A stretch of 64,000 nt of DNA from Capnocytophaga sp. ARDL2 (GTDB taxonomy: Bacteria > Bacteroidota > Bacteroidia > Flavobacteriales > Flavobacteriaceae), in assembly GCF_041530365.1 (NCBI RefSeq), contig NZ_CP168034.1:1798001-1862000 (forward strand). Reading direction: 5' to 3'. Under the pieces are notes generated by a model. It was not told where the DNA came from. It made no database searches and saw only the letters and a program-made list of their open reading frames with translations. Made by a program: the position numbers and the translations under genes. Each line of letters begins with the position of its first letter. The stretch's first letter is position 1. Below are positions 9,360 through 18,817 of this stretch, one piece after another.

Positions 9360-9391
9360 AAAATAACCGCCAATTTTGACGGTTATTTTAG
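9360..9391. terminator. Bidirectional terminator between convergent genes
   Basis: A palindrome aaataaccg / cggttattt with a loop of about 10 bases, lying between the stop of the GlsB-type gene and the stop of ccsBA. A/T-rich flanks on both sides let it serve both strands. Confidence 0.75.
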
Positions 9392-9405
9392 CTTTTAAGT
9401 AGCTC

Positions 9406-12400
9406 TTATTTTTTCTTATACAGTCGTCTGTATTGTACAAAGGAAATGGCTCCTAAAGTAAACACCAATCCTACTGACCACCAAATAAATGACGGGGTTA
9501 CCACTTGATCTCCTTTGGCATAGGAATGCAAACCACTGAGGTAGAAATTTACTCCAAAATAGGTCATCAAAATAGAGTAAAAGGCAATCACGGAAATAAA
9601 ATTATAAATCCAAGTGCCTCGCAAACTCGGTACAAATCGCATGTGAATTACAAAGGCATATACCATAATCGAAATTAATGCCCAAGTCTCCTTAGGATCC
9701 CATCCCCAGTAGCGTCCCCAACTTTCGTTTGCCCATTGTCCTCCAAGAAAGTTTCCAATGGTCAACAACACCAAACCTACTGTCAAAGCCATTTCGTTGA
9801 TATATGTTAGTTCTTTGATGGTGAGTTCCATTCTCGCTTTGTTTTTCTTTGTACTCAACGCCATCAATATCATCGACACGACACCCAAAATCATTCCCAA
9901 TGCAAATGGACCATAACTCGCAACGATTACTGCCACATGTATCATCAACCAATACGAATTCAATACAGGTTGTAAATTGGCAATCGATGGATCCATCCAG
10001 TTCCAATGGGCTACCATCAAAATCATTCCCGATACAAATGCGGTAGATGCGATGGTCAATTCTGATTTTCTACCGAATATCAATCCAAACAACATCGTCG
10101 CCCATCCTACATATATCATCGATTCATAAGCGTCAGACCATGGTGCGTGTCCCGAAATATAGCAACGAGCAGCCAATCCAGCAGTGTGTAAAATAAACAA
10201 CAACGCAATGATGCTGATAAATATTTTATCTATAATCCTGAGAACGAAATTGTCTTTAAAAATGCGTACAATACACAAAACAAACAACAATACTGCGGCG
10301 TACAAATACCATGAAAACAATTTTTTGAAAATGTCGTATTTGTTATACAATATTTCAGAATTTACTTTGTCTTTGCTTGGCAATACTTCGTAACCAAATT
10401 TTTCTTGATTCGATTGCAAATAGCTCAACCATTTGTTAGACTCTTCATATTCTTTTTTCAACAAATGCGAAACATACATCGGAAGGGCATTTTTAGCAAA
10501 AGCAAATGCTTCTTCATTTTTTGCAATATCCGAATCGTTTAACTCAGGATACGAAACCCATTTGTTGTTGGCATCGTTTGGCACGGGAAAAATCGTCAAT
10601 ATTTTACCCGAGAGAGCTGTGTGCAACAAGTTTACGCGTTCGTCTGCTGCAATCACATCTTTTTGAAATTGACTTTTGATTTGTGTACGATAGGCTTCGT
10701 CGAGAAACTGTGATAATTTATAAGTTCCTCTATCGTCAAAAAAGTCTGCCATGGCAATATGTTTTCCACCTTTGGCTACACCTAATAGTGTACGAATACT
10801 GTCGTTTTCCTTTTTCACATTGATGATAGGTACATGATACCAAGCTTGAGGAAACATCGTCATAGACAAAAACACCTGATCTGCATTGAGCGATTTATAA
10901 GTATCTGCTTTGCTCAATTTTCTGATCAATTCCGAAGCAAAAGTGTTGACTGGCTTCATACGACCACCCGCATCTTGAACGACCAAACGACCAAATTTGT
11001 CGGCTTGTTCGGCTGGAATAGCGTTATCAATGATGATTTTTTCAACTTGTTCGGGAGTTGGTTTGTTGTGAGCATGAGGTGCTTGTGCAAACCCAGAAAA
11101 AGATAGTAATCCCAACAATAGCGTAACAACGCTCAAATTTGCCTTTTTATTTCGTACTTTATCCAACATTTTCTTTAAATCGTAAAAACGAGTTCCTTTC
11201 AAAAACAATATCAAAATCATGCTGATGTACAATAATGTATATCCGATATAGGTAATCCATGTTCCCCACCAATCGTGATTTACAGACAAAATCGTTCCTG
11301 ATAAATCTGGAAAATACGATGCTTGAAAAAATCTATAGCCTTTGTAATCCAATATATTGTTCATATAAATATGATAATCAAAGGTTTCCTCTGGCGAAGA
11401 AATGGTTACTTTACTTTCAAAAGACGAGAAACTTTGTTCCGTACCTGGATATTTTGTCGCAATAAATTTGTTGAGTTTTACATCAAAAGGTGTTTCGTAA
11501 ATCTTAGAACCAAACATGAAAGTAAAATCAAGATTTCCTAAAGTAAACGACTGAGGAATACCCACTTGACCTTTTTTACCTTTTAGGGTTACTTCTTGGG
11601 TTTGTCCTTCTGTTTCAACTTCTACCACTACGATATCCGCAGTTTCTTGGTCTTTGAAATTACCATTGGATTTCATCACTTTACTACCTCTGATAGGTGT
11701 ATCTCCCACAAATTGCAATTGCCCCAAACGGTACATTGAGCGGTAGTGAAATGCTGTTTTTTCACCAGCTTTTACGGTTCCATCGGGCTGCATGTTCATT
11801 GGATTTTTACCCGCTTGGTTTTTCATAATCATATAGTCTCCGTCAAAAGGCGAGTTGATGTACATTTCGCCGTTTTCGAGCCAAAATTCCACAGCTCCTT
11901 CTTGAGTTCTATTGAATGCATACAATTGACCGTGAATCATTTCCACCGAACCTTCTTTTAAGAAATGTTCGTGTCTCTCACCATGGTCAGATTCAACAAT
12001 TTTTAAGTGTAAATCACCGTTTGGATCTTCCTCAAACGATTCTACCCCCGACATGATGAATTTTTTCAAACGGATAGTAAACGGCGTTTGATTGAATTTT
12101 TCCTTGTGAATAAAATAGTTGGAACCAAAGTTTGAAATAAAATTGTCTTGATCAAAAGCACCAGAAAACAATTTTGGATATTCAAAAGTTTTTCTTCGTT
12201 CTTGTCCATCCACATCACCGTCCACCCATGCGGTAAGGTATGTTTTTTCAGAGCGAATCTGATTGCTACTTTGTCCTTCGGCAATAGGCATTACCCCTTC
12301 AAAGCTGATGTAACGCGTGATTGCAGCACCCACCAAGATAAAAATAAAGGCAAGGTGCAATACCAAAGTAGGCCATTTTTCTCTTTTGTACAATTGGTAT

Positions 12401-12600
12401 CTTTTGATGTTGAACAAAAAGTTGATTAAAAACACCAACATAATCGCTTCGAACCATTTTGCGTTGTAAACCAAGATTTTAGCTGTGTCTGTGTTGTAAT
12501 CATTTTCGATAAAAGTAGCAACACCCATAGCGATTGAAAATACGATAAAAAGTACCGCCATCAGTCGAGTGGATGCTAAAAAGGATATCAATTTCTTCAT
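9406..12600 (-). CDS. ccsBA: Fused cytochrome c biogenesis protein CcsBA (ResB-CcsA)
   Basis: A 1064-residue polytopic protein. The N-terminus is ResB/CcsB-like: three early helices, a large periplasmic domain (about 100-430) and a further helix (WITYIGYTLLYISMILILFL). An internal hydrophobic stretch (VTLLLGLLSFSGFA) precedes a soluble linker. The C-terminal third is CcsA, with about eight helices and the haem-handling motif WGRYWGWDPKETWAL (about 950-964). System II machines of this kind move haem across the membrane and attach it to c-type apocytochromes. The full-length fusion is typical of Bacteroidota. The gene is transcribed alone from a gene-free 465-bp upstream region. Confidence 0.92.
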   Translation of the reverse strand: MKKLISFLASTRLMAVLFIVFSIAMGVATFIENDYNTDTAKILVYNAKWFEAIMLVFLINFLFNIKRYQLYKREKWPTLVLHLAFIFILVGAAITRYISFEGVMPIAEGQSSNQIRSEKTYLTAWVDGDVDGQERRKTFEYPKLFSGAFDQDNFISNFGSNYFIHKEKFNQTPFTIRLKKFIMSGVESFEEDPNGDLHLKIVESDHGERHEHFLKEGSVEMIHGQLYAFNRTQEGAVEFWLENGEMYINSPFDGDYMIMKNQAGKNPMNMQPDGTVKAGEKTAFHYRSMYRLGQLQFVGDTPIRGSKVMKSNGNFKDQETADIVVVEVETEGQTQEVTLKGKKGQVGIPQSFTLGNLDFTFMFGSKIYETPFDVKLNKFIATKYPGTEQSFSSFESKVTISSPEETFDYHIYMNNILDYKGYRFFQASYFPDLSGTILSVNHDWWGTWITYIGYTLLYISMILILFLKGTRFYDLKKMLDKVRNKKANLSVVTLLLGLLSFSGFAQAPHAHNKPTPEQVEKIIIDNAIPAEQADKFGRLVVQDAGGRMKPVNTFASELIRKLSKADTYKSLNADQVFLSMTMFPQAWYHVPIINVKKENDSIRTLLGVAKGGKHIAMADFFDDRGTYKLSQFLDEAYRTQIKSQFQKDVIAADERVNLLHTALSGKILTIFPVPNDANNKWVSYPELNDSDIAKNEEAFAFAKNALPMYVSHLLKKEYEESNKWLSYLQSNQEKFGYEVLPSKDKVNSEILYNKYDIFKKLFSWYLYAAVLLFVLCIVRIFKDNFVLRIIDKIFISIIALLFILHTAGLAARCYISGHAPWSDAYESMIYVGWATMLFGLIFGRKSELTIASTAFVSGMILMVAHWNWMDPSIANLQPVLNSYWLMIHVAVIVASYGPFALGMILGVVSMILMALSTKKNKARMELTIKELTYINEMALTVGLVLLTIGNFLGGQWANESWGRYWGWDPKETWALISIMVYAFVIHMRFVPSLRGTWIYNFISVIAFYSILMTYFGVNFYLSGLHSYAKGDQVVTPSFIWWSVGLVFTLGAISFVQYRRLYKKK

Positions 12601-13065
12601 GATTTTGTGTTTGAAGTGAACTGTTTAAAAAATTGCTCAAAGTTAAGGTTTTATTAGTTAAGTAATGACTAAAGATTATAAAAAATTAACAAAGAATAAG
12701 TAGTGATTTTTTTAACAGAAAACAGACAATTGTCATAAAAAGAATCAATTGTTTTTAATAAATATGCAAGAAATTATTCACATAAAAAAAATTAACCCGT
12801 TGTGCATTTTAAATTATACTTGCTTTAATTTTATTTATTTATTTCCTTTTTTAATACAAATTTGTTAATGTATCGAATTAAGGTTAAAGCATTTATTTTA
12901 CTGATAATTCGTGTTTTAAAATCGTTGAATGATTTTACATAATTCCTTTTAATCATAAATTGATCACATAACTGCGAAATCGAAGATTCGACGAAGTCAA
13001 AATAATATTTCGATTCTTTTCCTCTTTTTCTTGAATAAGTAAAGTTTTCCCCTAATCTGATTTAT
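12601..13065. other. Gene-free AT-rich interval
   Basis: About 465 bp upstream of ccsBA. I see no convincing open frame, hairpin with T run or repeat of the dispersed family. It should contain the ccsBA promoter, but no clear TTG/TAnnTTTG pair could be fixed by eye. Confidence 0.5.
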
Positions 13066-13298
13066 ATGATAAAAAAGATTTCGTTTTCTTTTGTTGTAAA
13101 CACTCCTTTCTGTTTTGGTTTTCAAAGCTGATGGCTTGGGGAGCAGGAGCTGGAATGTTGGTGCCTTTCAACGAAAGAGTAGGAATGAATTTAGGATTAG
13201 TTTATATTGAGCAAATTTACGATAGAGAGAGTACAAAAGGATATAAAGATTCAAACCTTGGTTTTGCTGTAGTTTTTTCTTTCTTCTTAGGACAATAA
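13066..13298 (+). pseudogene. Collapsed outer-membrane beta-barrel gene
   Basis: From ATG 13066 the sequence reads MIKKISFSFVV, then after a one-base shift TLLSVLVFKA, which together make a signal peptide. The frame at 13131 then gives AWGAGAGMLVPFNERVG, LGLVYIEQIYDRES and LGFAVVFSFFLGQ followed by a stop. This is alternating barrel-strand sequence, like the last strands of a small outer-membrane protein. The mature N-terminal part is missing, so the gene looks like a signal peptide joined to a C-terminal fragment by an internal deletion plus a frameshift. A terminator hairpin still follows. Confidence 0.6.
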
Positions 13299-13312
13299 AT
13301 TTAAAAAAAGAT

Positions 13313-13341
13313 AGTTCGCATAATTTTGCGAACTTTTTTTC
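13313..13341 (+). terminator. Terminator after the barrel remnant
   Basis: Perfect 8-bp stem agttcgca / tgcgaact with a 6-base loop and a run of eight Ts, 15 bp past the stop of the remnant. Confidence 0.75.
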
Positions 13342-13435
13342 TATTTTACAATTTGAAAATTTAAAACTTAAACCGAAAACTCTTAAATAAAGCGTAGCGT
13401 ATGATTTTATCATTGATAATCTTTAAACAAAAAAA

Positions 13436-14404
13436 TTACTTCCTCTTCAAAAAATACTCCTTCACGATATCTTTGATTTGAAAATAATCGGTACGATATT
13501 GAGAAGATGTTCGTTTTCTTTTCAATTTTGGAATATGAGCATAATACGCAAAATGTGAAAAAACTACCGCAAAACAATGCCTCGGTTTTCCTTGCAATAT
13601 CATGCGTACACCTGCAATGCCATCATAGCAAAGGCGTTTGAAAATTGTAGAAAATCGACCTTTCAAGGGTAGATTTTTGTACAACATATATAAGGAATTT
13701 CGAAAATTTAGATAAGTTTTCTTTGGCGAAGATTTATGTAAAGTTGCTCCACCAACATGATAAACAGTAGATTCGGCACAGCAATACGCATCGATATTTT
13801 CATTAAAAGCTCGCCAACACAAATCGATTTCTTCTTGATGTGCAAAAAAGTCGTCGTCAAAACCGCCTAATTGTTCAAAAACCGATTTTCGGATAAAAAA
13901 ACAAGCTCCCGAAGCCCAAAATATTTTTTCTGTTTTGTATTGTTGCTCGTCTTTTTCGAGCGTATCAAACACGCGACCTCTGCAATACGGAAATCCCAAT
14001 TGGTCAATATATCCACCAGCGGCACCTGCGTATTCAAAGTGCGTTTTTTTCTTAAAATCTAAAATTTTAGGTTGTGCAATTCCGATATTTGGATGTTTTT
14101 GAAACAATTCTTCAATAGGATTAAGCCAATGTTTCGTTGTTTCAATATCAGTATTCATCAAACAATATAAAGGTTCGCTTACTTGTTGCAATGCCAAATT
14201 GTACCCTTGAGCATATCCATAATTTTTATCCAATGCAACCCATTGTACTTCTGGATATTGCGTTGCAACCCATTCTCTTGATTGATCGGTCGAGGCATTG
14301 TCGGCTACATAAATTTTTGCCTGTGGTGAGTGTTGTACCACTTTGGGCAAAAACTGTTGTAGCAGTTGCAATCCGTTGTAATTTAATAATACTATTGCGG
14401 TCAA
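13436..14404 (-). CDS. Family 2 glycosyltransferase
   Basis: A 322-residue GT-A fold enzyme: TAIVLLNYNG at the start, VADNASTDQS (about 33-42), LMNTDIE as the DxD-equivalent (about 82-88), and the acceptor-side ASGACFFIRKSVFEQLGGFDDDFFAHQEEIDLCWR (split here as ASGACFFIRKSVFEQLGGFD and FFAHQEEIDLCWR). It resembles rhamnosyltransferase-like enzymes that build surface polysaccharides. A hydrophobic C-terminal stretch may touch the membrane. The first plausible codon is TTG at 14404, because an in-frame stop lies five codons upstream and no ATG is available. The donor and acceptor sugars cannot be told from sequence. Confidence 0.85.
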   Translation of the reverse strand: MTAIVLLNYNGLQLLQQFLPKVVQHSPQAKIYVADNASTDQSREWVATQYPEVQWVALDKNYGYAQGYNLALQQVSEPLYCLMNTDIETTKHWLNPIEELFQKHPNIGIAQPKILDFKKKTHFEYAGAAGGYIDQLGFPYCRGRVFDTLEKDEQQYKTEKIFWASGACFFIRKSVFEQLGGFDDDFFAHQEEIDLCWRAFNENIDAYCCAESTVYHVGGATLHKSSPKKTYLNFRNSLYMLYKNLPLKGRFSTIFKRLCYDGIAGVRMILQGKPRHCFAVVFSHFAYYAHIPKLKRKRTSSQYRTDYFQIKDIVKEYFLKRK

Positions 14405-14499
14405 AATTAAATTGGTTTAATGCCCTTTGGGCGTTTGTTTGCCTACAGCGTTAACAAGGCGTTAGCCTAAAAGGACGAAGTCCTCAAACAAGTGAAGCC

Positions 14500-15402
14500 T
14501 TAGAAAGATTTCGTTATTTGTTCTGATACTAACTCGTTGATTCTCTTATAAAAATCTTTATTTGAGGTAGTTTGTTGTGTTGAATAGAAAAACTGTAAAA
14601 ACTCTTTAGTAATTTTTGCTGTTTGAGTTTTGGGTTGATCTTTTATGAATTTCATCAACTCTGGCTCTGCAATTGTTGTCAATTTTTTAGTTTCCCAATC
14701 TACATTTGATTTATATATTCGACCAAAAAGATAATTTTTTATAACCTCTTGATAATATCTCAATGCAACTTCTTTTTGTGGCGAATTTTTATGTTTTAGA
14801 AGATAGTCTTCCCATTGTAGTGCTATTTTTCTGTACTCAACCATCGAATATTCTTGATTTTTGATCTGAATATTATAGTTCAATCGGTTGGTATTTCCAA
14901 TCAATTCCAAATAATCTTGTAAATCATTTGAAACTTTGTTTTTAAATAATCTGTGATAATATCCTGGGGTAAATTTCAACTCAAAGTGATTGGAATCTCT
15001 GTGTTTTACAAAAATGTCCAATTCTGTAAAGCGTTTTTCTTTTAGCAATACGCTATCGGGTTTTTGATTATCTGACCATTTAGCATAGTTTTTCAAAGTA
15101 GAAGATTCTGCAATGTTTAATGAATCCATAATAGAGCTAAAGGATTTGTAGTATTCAGAAAAAAGGGCATCACCTTCTTCTTTTGTTTTGATTTTAGAAA
15201 GTTTTTGTTTCAATTCCCCTTGCTTTGTTTCGATTATATCAAGCAAAGCATCTGTGTTTTTATTGAGTAATTCATTTGATGGGTCGGTAGTGTAGGTAAT
15301 TTCTGTAATACCATTGTCATCTCCAATTTTTGGTGCTTTTTTTTCATTTTTACACGACCAAATACCTAAAACAGCAACTAAAACTAAACTATATTTTCGC
15401 AT
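14500..15402 (-). CDS. Putative lipoprotein, unknown function
   Basis: A 300-residue protein starting MRKYSLVLVAVLGIWSCKNE. The cysteine at residue 17 after a short hydrophobic stretch fits a lipoprotein signal. The mature part is helical, lysine- and glutamate-rich, and contains no motif I recognise. It lies 5 bp downstream of the HsdR-N-like gene on the same strand, so the two may be co-transcribed. The 95 bp before the glycosyltransferase gene hold a small hairpin (aggac / gtcct) and two imperfect gcgtta repeats. Confidence 0.72.
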   Translation of the reverse strand: MRKYSLVLVAVLGIWSCKNEKKAPKIGDDNGITEITYTTDPSNELLNKNTDALLDIIETKQGELKQKLSKIKTKEEGDALFSEYYKSFSSIMDSLNIAESSTLKNYAKWSDNQKPDSVLLKEKRFTELDIFVKHRDSNHFELKFTPGYYHRLFKNKVSNDLQDYLELIGNTNRLNYNIQIKNQEYSMVEYRKIALQWEDYLLKHKNSPQKEVALRYYQEVIKNYLFGRIYKSNVDWETKKLTTIAEPELMKFIKDQPKTQTAKITKEFLQFFYSTQQTTSNKDFYKRINELVSEQITKSF

Positions 15403-15407
15403 AATTT

Positions 15408-15851
15408 CTACAAATTTTTTGTGATATCTGGTAAAAATAGATATCGATTGTTTTCAAAATCCAACTGACAAAAAATATGTTTCAATCCATTGGTTACCAT
15501 CAAGTATTGAGCTCTTAACTGTAAATTATATCTAGCTATTTGGTCAAATACCTCTTGTGTGATAGCTACTTGTGGTTGTTTGCATTCAACTAACAGATAC
15601 ACACTACCATCAGGATTGAAAGCTGCCAAATCGTATCGTTTGGTTATTCCATTGATTGTCAGTTTTTTTTCAACACTCAGCAACGATGCCCTAAAGCCCT
15701 TATCGTCTATCAGATAGCGAACTACATGTTGTCGAACCCATTCTTCTGGAGTAAGGACTACGAATTTTTTCCTAATACAATCAAAGATGTAAAGATTATT
15801 TTCAGTACTTTTGAATCTGAATTGATATGTAGGAAAGGCTAACTGTTGCAT
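15408..15851 (-). CDS. HsdR N-terminal-like nuclease domain protein
   Basis: A 147-residue single-domain protein; ATG 15851 (MQQLAFPTYQFRF) is preferred to a TTG nine bases upstream. The core GITKRYDLAAFNPDGSVYLLVECKQPQ (broken as RYDLAAFNPDG and LLVECKQPQ) has the D...ExK order of a PD-(D/E)XK nuclease. The fold is that of the HSDR_N_2 domain of type I restriction subunits. No HsdM or HsdS gene is near, so it is not a restriction system. It is divergent from holA with 45 bp between start codons. Its role is unknown; a housekeeping nuclease linked to replication is only a guess. Confidence 0.8.
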   Translation of the reverse strand: MQQLAFPTYQFRFKSTENNLYIFDCIRKKFVVLTPEEWVRQHVVRYLIDDKGFRASLLSVEKKLTINGITKRYDLAAFNPDGSVYLLVECKQPQVAITQEVFDQIARYNLQLRAQYLMVTNGLKHIFCQLDFENNRYLFLPDITKNL

Positions 15852-15896
15852 AAGCGTCAAAGTTAGTGTTTTTTTCTAATTGCTCGAATAAATTTT

Positions 15897-16922
15897 ATGG
15901 AAGAAATTCAAAAAATCATCAAACAGATTGAAAATAAATCGTTTGCACCTATCTATATTTTGATGGGTGAAGAACCTTATTATATCGACAAAATCACCAA
16001 TTCTTTGTTGGAACATGTATTGACAGAGGACGAAAAAGCCTTTAATCTCGATATTGTTTATGGAAAAGATGCTGATATGAATCAAGTTGTTGGTATGGCT
16101 AAACAGTTTCCAATGATGGCAGACTACCGTATGGTTTTGGTAAAGGAAGCTCAAGATGTAAAAGAACTGGATCCTTTGACTTCTTACCTCGAACAAGTAC
16201 AGCCTCAAACGATTTTGGTGATCAATCACAAATACAAAAATATCGATTCTCGTACGGAGTTGGGAAAAAAAATAGGAAAACATCCTGATGTAGTCATTGT
16301 AAAAAGTGAAAAAATTCGCGATTATCAAGTGCCAAATGTCATCAAAAAAATAGTGGAAGCTCAAAATAGAACCATTGGTACGAAGGCTACAGCAATGTTG
16401 GATGAATTTTTGGGAAATGACCTTGGAAAAATCGAAAATGAAATTGGAAAATTGTGCATTTTAGTACCCGAAGGTCAAGAAATTACCGATGAAGTCATAG
16501 AGAAAAATATTGGTATCAGCAAGGATTTCAACAATTTTGAATTTATCAAAGCCATTGCACAAAAAGACCAAGTAAAGGCGTATAAAATTGCAAAATATTT
16601 TTACAATAATCCAAAAAACAATCCGCCTATTTTGACGATTTCGCTTTTGTATAATTTCTTTTCTACTTTGGTACAATTTCAAGGTATAAAACACAAAGAA
16701 CCTTATAAAACCTCACAAGAAATTGCGACAAAAATCGGAAAGAGGTCGGCGTATGCCCTCAAAGATCAAGAAACGGCAAGTAAATATTATACTTTGAAAC
16801 AAACCAGTCGCAACCTCGATTATCTCAAAGAATTGGATTTAAGAATAAAAGGGGTCAATTCGAGTGGAGGAGTAGGGTATTATGATTTGTTGTCAGAATT
16901 TTTAGCAAAGGTTTTTAATTAG
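15897..16922 (+). CDS. holA: DNA polymerase III subunit delta
   Basis: A 341-residue protein starting MEEIQKIIKQIENKSFAPIYILMGEEPYYIDKI (FAPIYILMGEEPYYIDKI is the diagnostic part). The degenerate Walker A region of delta, the AKQFPMMADYRMVLVKEAQ segment and the DLGKIENEIGKLCI helix fit HolA. Delta opens the sliding clamp within the clamp-loader complex during chromosome replication. It begins a likely operon holA-kinase-mutY-ssb-gldD, with short gaps (5-12 bp) between the genes. Confidence 0.88.
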   Translation: MEEIQKIIKQIENKSFAPIYILMGEEPYYIDKITNSLLEHVLTEDEKAFNLDIVYGKDADMNQVVGMAKQFPMMADYRMVLVKEAQDVKELDPLTSYLEQVQPQTILVINHKYKNIDSRTELGKKIGKHPDVVIVKSEKIRDYQVPNVIKKIVEAQNRTIGTKATAMLDEFLGNDLGKIENEIGKLCILVPEGQEITDEVIEKNIGISKDFNNFEFIKAIAQKDQVKAYKIAKYFYNNPKNNPPILTISLLYNFFSTLVQFQGIKHKEPYKTSQEIATKIGKRSAYALKDQETASKYYTLKQTSRNLDYLKELDLRIKGVNSSGGVGYYDLLSEFLAKVFN

Positions 16923-16927
16923 AAAAT

Positions 16928-17773
16928 ATGATAAAAATTGTAATAGATAGTGGTTCTACAAAATCGGATTGGTTGGTATTTATCAACGGAAGTTACTCGC
17001 ATTGTTTTCAAACATTGGGCTTGAATCCCGAAACCATTTCTGATCAAGTATTTGCCGAACGATTAAATACCGCAAATGTGTATTTGGATGAATACGAATC
17101 CTTTGAACTTTACTTTTTAGGTTCTGGCTGTGGTACACAAAGAGCCAAAGAACGAGTAATTGCACTGTTGAAAAACAAATTCAATGTACGTTTGTCCTTA
17201 TTGGAAGTACGCGAAGATACTTATGCAGCCATTTATGCTACTTGCAACAAAGGCGAAGCGGGCATCGTTTGCATCAACGGAACGGGGTCAAATTGTACCT
17301 ATTTTGATGGAGAAAATGTTTTTCAAGCGGTAGAATCTTTGGGGTATTTGGCAATGGACGATTTTTCAGGCGTTTCATTGGGTAGAAAAATCATTCGTTC
17401 GTATTATTTCAATACCATGCCTGCCGAATTGAAAAGTAAAATGAGTAATTTCAACATGACGGCAGATTATATCAAAGAAAATTTTTACAAAAAAGAAAAT
17501 CCCAATGCCTATTTGGGTTCGCATTTGCCTTTTTTGATTGAAAACAAACACCATCCTTTTTTTCAAGAAATGGTAAAAGAAGAAGTGAAATTTTTCGTTG
17601 AAAACTACATCATGCAATACGAAAATTACAAAGAAGTGCCGATTCATTTTATTGGATCGACTGCATTTTTGTTGAAAGACGAGGTAGTAAGTGTATTGAA
17701 AGAATACAATCTGAAAATTGGTAAATTTTATCAAAAACCATTGGACGGTTTGGTGGAATATTTTACTAAATAA
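16928..17773 (+). CDS. BadF/BadG-type kinase, probable N-acetylglucosamine kinase
   Basis: A 281-residue ASKHA-fold protein: MIKIVIDSGSTKSDWLVF (phosphate 1), DTYAAIYATC (about 97-106), GIVCINGTGSNC (phosphate 2, about 112-123) and GSTAFLLKDEV near the end. It fits the N-acetylglucosamine kinase-like branch found widely in Bacteroidota, which phosphorylates amino sugars, probably for cell-wall recycling. It starts 5 bp after holA. Substrate specificity is inference. Confidence 0.82.
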   Translation: MIKIVIDSGSTKSDWLVFINGSYSHCFQTLGLNPETISDQVFAERLNTANVYLDEYESFELYFLGSGCGTQRAKERVIALLKNKFNVRLSLLEVREDTYAAIYATCNKGEAGIVCINGTGSNCTYFDGENVFQAVESLGYLAMDDFSGVSLGRKIIRSYYFNTMPAELKSKMSNFNMTADYIKENFYKKENPNAYLGSHLPFLIENKHHPFFQEMVKEEVKFFVENYIMQYENYKEVPIHFIGSTAFLLKDEVVSVLKEYNLKIGKFYQKPLDGLVEYFTK

Positions 17774-17785
17774 TACAATATTTAT

Positions 17786-18814
17786 ATGTATTTTGCTAAT
17801 CAATTGATTGAATGGTACCAGCAAAACGGTAGAATTCTCCCATGGAGAGAAACCAAAAACCCCTACCATATTTGGCTTTCGGAAATCATTTTACAACAGA
17901 CTCGTGTTGCTCAAGGTATGGATTACTACTTGCGATTTGTAGATAAATATCCTACACTTACGGATTTGGCTTCGGCTGATTTACAAGAGGTTTTGAAGTT
18001 ATGGCAAGGTTTGGGTTATTATTCCAGAGCGAGAAATTTGCATCATACAGCAATAGATATCAAGGAAAATTACAACGAAAAATTTCCTGCTACATTCAAT
18101 GAAATTCAAAAATTGAAAGGCATTGGACCGTACACAGCCGCTGCGATTGCTTCTTTTGCATTTGATGAAAAAGTTGCCGTGGTTGATGGAAATGTTTTTA
18201 GAGTATTGGCGAGATTTTTTGGAATTTTTGATGATATTTCATTGGCTAAAACGAGAAAAATCTTTCAAGAATTAGGCAATGATTTAATACAAAATGTAAA
18301 TCCAGCATTGTTTAATCAAGCTATCATGGATTTTGGTGCTACAGTTTGCAAACCTCAAAATCCACTTTGTAACGAATGTGTATTTACTGAAAAATGTTTT
18401 GCCTATAGAAAAAACAAAATCGAACATTTACCCGTAAAAAATAAGAAAATTTCAATAAAAAATCGTCATTTTCACTATTTAATCAACGAAGATTTCAATG
18501 AAATTTCTATTTCGGAACGAAAAGAAAATGACATTTGGAAAGGATTGTACGAATTTCCAAAAATAGAAGAGGCTGATTTTCGCTCAAAAGAAGAGATATT
18601 GTCTTTATTTCAAGAAAAATTTCAAATTCCAGCTGAAAATATTGTTTTATTTAAAGAAAATGTCAAACATAAATTGTCTCATCAACTATTGATGATTAGT
18701 TTTTGGAAAACAACAAAGTTGATGAATTTACCCTTTAAAAAAATCAATAAAAACAAGTTGAACGAATATCCTTTTCCCATAATACTTTGGAAAGAAGTGA
18801 TTGAAAAAATGTAA
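17786..18814 (+). CDS. mutY: A/G-specific adenine glycosylase
   Basis: A 342-residue protein. Landmarks are LPWRETKNPYHIWLSEIILQ with the catalytic Glu, LKGIGPYTAAAIASFAFD (helix-hairpin-helix), VVDGNVFRV with the catalytic Asp, and C-x6-C-x2-C-x5-C for the 4Fe-4S cluster (CKPQNPLCNECVFTEKC). The C-terminal NUDIX-like domain recognises 8-oxoguanine. MutY removes adenine mispaired with 8-oxoG. The mutY-ssb-gld order is conserved in Flavobacteria. Confidence 0.95.
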   Translation: MYFANQLIEWYQQNGRILPWRETKNPYHIWLSEIILQQTRVAQGMDYYLRFVDKYPTLTDLASADLQEVLKLWQGLGYYSRARNLHHTAIDIKENYNEKFPATFNEIQKLKGIGPYTAAAIASFAFDEKVAVVDGNVFRVLARFFGIFDDISLAKTRKIFQELGNDLIQNVNPALFNQAIMDFGATVCKPQNPLCNECVFTEKCFAYRKNKIEHLPVKNKKISIKNRHFHYLINEDFNEISISERKENDIWKGLYEFPKIEEADFRSKEEILSLFQEKFQIPAENIVLFKENVKHKLSHQLLMISFWKTTKLMNLPFKKINKNKLNEYPFPIILWKEVIEKM

Positions 18815-18817
18815 TTT

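Noticed and set aside
15408..15851. Type I restriction system
   Set aside because: Only an HsdR N-terminal-like domain is present, without HsdM, HsdS or the helicase part.
15876..16364. Long open frame antisense to holA
   Set aside because: It mirrors the codons of a clear holA gene; composition is Phe/Tyr/His-rich as expected for a shadow frame. The same applies to frames antisense to the BadF kinase (17375-17869), the EnvC-like gene (41445-41870), the receptor gene (53512-53943) and ccsBA.
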